Shown here: positions 5,788-7,076 of the stretch, piece by piece
How positions within the stretch are numbered: the first letter of the stretch is position 1
Layout: each line of letters begins with the position of its first letter
Origin: Desulfuromonadaceae bacterium
Lineage (GTDB): Bacteria; Desulfobacterota; Desulfuromonadia; Desulfuromonadales; Geopsychrobacteraceae
Length of the DNA stretch: 7,076 nt
NCBI GenBank assembly: GCA_016744555.1
Contig: JADGED010000123.1
Coordinates: forward strand, 1 to 7,076
Direction: 5' to 3'
Notes under the pieces: generated by a model
Told to the model about the DNA's origin: nothing
Database searches by the model: none
Seen by the model: the letters and a program-made list of their open reading frames with translations, nothing else
Translations under genes and position numbers: made by a program

Positions 5788-5814
5788 AAAATTCTGCACC
5801 AACTAGGGCAGAAT
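5788..5814 (-). terminator. Weak terminator-like hairpin after mnmH
   Basis: ATTCTGC (5814-5808) pairs perfectly with GCAGAAT (5797-5791), and an inner CC/GG pairing is possible. Only TTT follows before the run breaks, so termination would be partial at best. The stem begins at the last base of the mnmH stop codon. It could reduce read-through into pepA or mark an RNA processing point. Confidence 0.35.
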
Positions 5815-6860
5815 CAAATCGTTTTACGGACCAATTCATCCACCGCAGCTGCAACCTTACTGGTGCCACCAGCGATAGTTTCAATTTCAATCTCTACCCG
5901 ATGTTCCGGCAAGGTATGAAAATAGAGGGGATCGTAATAGCGCACCATCAATTCACGCACTAACTTATCCCATTGCCCACTATTTAATAATTCGAGAAAC
6001 TCGGCCACAACCTTACTACCAAGGCGCTCCTTTAGTGCATTGATTGGTCGTTCAAATTGACTGCGCAATTGATCCAACGCCGGATAATCTTCAAGGATGA
6101 TCTGCGTGCGAAGATCAAGAGAAGCACTCAACCAAAGACTTGGCTGCACTTGCATCGCCTGATGAAACTTTTTCGGAACCAACACTCTACCTATATGGAG
6201 GCTTTCCCCTTCGGTAAGTAAATATGGTTGCCCTTGCAATAGTTCTAAACGTTCCCACAACAGAGCATCAAACATTTTTTGTGAAGGTTGCGGTTCCAAG
6301 CCCAAGTTACCAAAAGCACTGCCACGGTGGTTTGCCAGACCTTCAAGATCGACAACTGGATAACCTTGCTGCTCTAATTGTTGCAATACTCTTGTCTTAC
6401 CAACCCCAGTTAAGCCACGTAACACAAAGACAGGTGGCCACTGTTGCTGCTCAAAATAATCTAGAATCCAACGTCGAAAACCTTTATGCCCACCGATTAA
6501 CTGTTGGGCGGGGATACCGGCAAGGTTCATAAATGAAGTCATTGCCAACGAGCGCATACCGCCCCGCCAGCAAAAGACAATTACTGGGCCAGATCGTTTT
6601 GACCGGTGCTCATCAACTTGCTCTAGTAACTGCGGAATTTTGGGAGCAACAAGCTTTACCCCAAGCTTTCTCGCATCTTTTTTCCCCTGTTCTTTATAGC
6701 TGGTACCAACAAGAATCCGTTCCTCATCACTGAAAATCGGTATATTAACCGCACCCGGAATCGTCGACTCAGCAAACTCAGCCGGAGTCCTTACATCTAT
6801 GAACAAAGCGCCCTTAGTACGTCGTTGCAGCGCTTTTTCTAGACTAATCGTTTCCTCCAT
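5814..6860 (-). CDS. mnmH: tRNA 2-selenouridine synthase
   Basis: Also called SelU or YbbB. It replaces sulfur by selenium, using selenophosphate and a geranylated intermediate, at the 2-thiouridine of U34 in tRNA-Lys, tRNA-Glu and tRNA-Gln. An N-terminal rhodanese domain (about 1-130) has FIDVRTPAEF and the loop CWRGGMRS with the catalytic cysteine at residue 97, the number known for E. coli. A P-loop domain follows, with GLTGVGKT at 149-156 and VDLEGLANHRGSAFG at 170-184, a strongly conserved family segment. Length is 348 residues, slightly under E. coli (364). The frame also offers ATG 6869 and GTG 6887. The ATG at 6860 is preferred because GAGGG (6875-6871) is 10 nt upstream, whereas it nearly abuts the ATG at 6869 and cannot serve the GTG. 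Function implies selenophosphate synthetase (SelD) elsewhere in the genome. It is transcribed away from tRNA-fMet and toward pepA. Confidence 0.95.
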   Translation of the reverse strand: MEETISLEKALQRRTKGALFIDVRTPAEFAESTIPGAVNIPIFSDEERILVGTSYKEQGKKDARKLGVKLVAPKIPQLLEQVDEHRSKRSGPVIVFCWRGGMRSLAMTSFMNLAGIPAQQLIGGHKGFRRWILDYFEQQQWPPVFVLRGLTGVGKTRVLQQLEQQGYPVVDLEGLANHRGSAFGNLGLEPQPSQKMFDALLWERLELLQGQPYLLTEGESLHIGRVLVPKKFHQAMQVQPSLWLSASLDLRTQIILEDYPALDQLRSQFERPINALKERLGSKVVAEFLELLNSGQWDKLVRELMVRYYDPLYFHTLPEHRVEIEIETIAGGTSKVAAAVDELVRKTI

Positions 6861-6870
6861 CTCAACCATT

Positions 6871-6875
6871 CCCTC
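6871..6875 (-). promoter_or_regulatory. Candidate Shine-Dalgarno deciding the mnmH start
   Basis: GAGGG lies 10 nt before the ATG at 6860 and only 1 nt before the ATG at 6869, so it favours the 6860 start. It is a moderate match, and the longer products remain possible. Confidence 0.5.
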
Positions 6876-6921
6876 TGTAGTTTTCACTAATTCACTTTAT
6901 CGCTGTTGGTTCTACACCAAT

Positions 6922-6957
6922 CCCCCCTCTTATACAACAACAGTAAATTAAAAAGAA
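6922..6957 (-). promoter_or_regulatory. Possible mnmH promoter
   Basis: TATAAG (6934-6929) preceded by TTG is a fair -10 element, and the region upstream is very T-rich. No good -35 hexamer stands at 16-18 bp, so this is tentative. A run of six G follows at 6927-6922 in the expected leader, which would be about 60 nt long. Confidence 0.35.
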
Positions 6958-6966
6958 AAAAACTAG

Positions 6967-7002
6967 TTGACGTAACAATTTAATTCCGTTAGTGTCCGCT
7001 TT
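6967..7002 (+). promoter_or_regulatory. Probable promoter of tRNA-fMet
   Basis: TTGACG (6967-6972) is followed after 17 bp by TAGTGT (6990-6995), a weak -10 matching three of six positions. The A-rich DNA immediately upstream (6945-6962) could act as an UP-like element. Transcription would start near 7002, a few bases before the mature tRNA end. The -35 hexamer is the same as that of the tRNA-Lys operon promoter. Confidence 0.5.
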
Positions 7003-7008
7003 CGTTGT

Positions 7009-7076
<68 letters not shown>

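Overview
The window is an ordinary bacterial chromosome segment with a tight set of housekeeping genes on the minus strand and tRNA genes near both ends. All four complete protein genes can be named by family: mnmH (selU), pepA, hisZ and purA. A membrane diguanylate cyclase is cut by the left edge and an initiator tRNA-fMet by the right edge. The organism looks like a Gram-negative proteobacterium. The MnmH enzyme and the 78-nt style of tRNA-Glu made me think of the Desulfuromonadales/Geobacter side, but that is an impression and not a demonstrated placement.

Layout from right to left, in the direction of minus-strand transcription. tRNA-fMet (7009 to the edge, plus strand) is divergent from mnmH (6860-5814), with about 150 bp between them carrying promoters for both. 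pepA follows after about 64 bp, with a modest hairpin in the gap. A gap of about 140 bp contains a perfect TTGACA box, a likely promoter for a hisZ-purA operon. hisZ and purA are 37 bp apart. Seven bases beyond the purA stop begins a good promoter (TTGACG, 17 bp, TATAAA) for a tRNA-Lys(UUU)-tRNA-Glu(UUC) operon, which ends in a strong terminator. Then comes a 128-bp non-coding spacer, a second degenerate copy of the last 21 nt of tRNA-Glu, and a second strong terminator. Beyond that, a promoter and a structured leader precede the AT-rich membrane GGDEF gene that leaves the window on the left.

The genes connect loosely. HisZ activates the first step of histidine synthesis, which consumes ATP and releases the purine intermediate AICAR, while PurA makes the AMP precursor adenylosuccinate. 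MnmH selenates U34 of tRNA-Lys(UUU), tRNA-Glu(UUC) and tRNA-Gln(UUG), and two of those three substrates are encoded in this window. PepA is a general cytosolic aminopeptidase.

I do not see a defence system, mobile element or CRISPR array. The item that best merits a second look is the tRNA-Glu 3'-end repeat with its self-closing spacer and own terminator (982-1215), whose architecture recalls the rtT repeats of the E. coli tyrT operon. Secondary points are a tRNA-Lys with a mismatched T-stem pair, a HisZ that appears to keep a HisRS-type C-terminal domain, and a structured leader holding the Shine-Dalgarno of the diguanylate cyclase.
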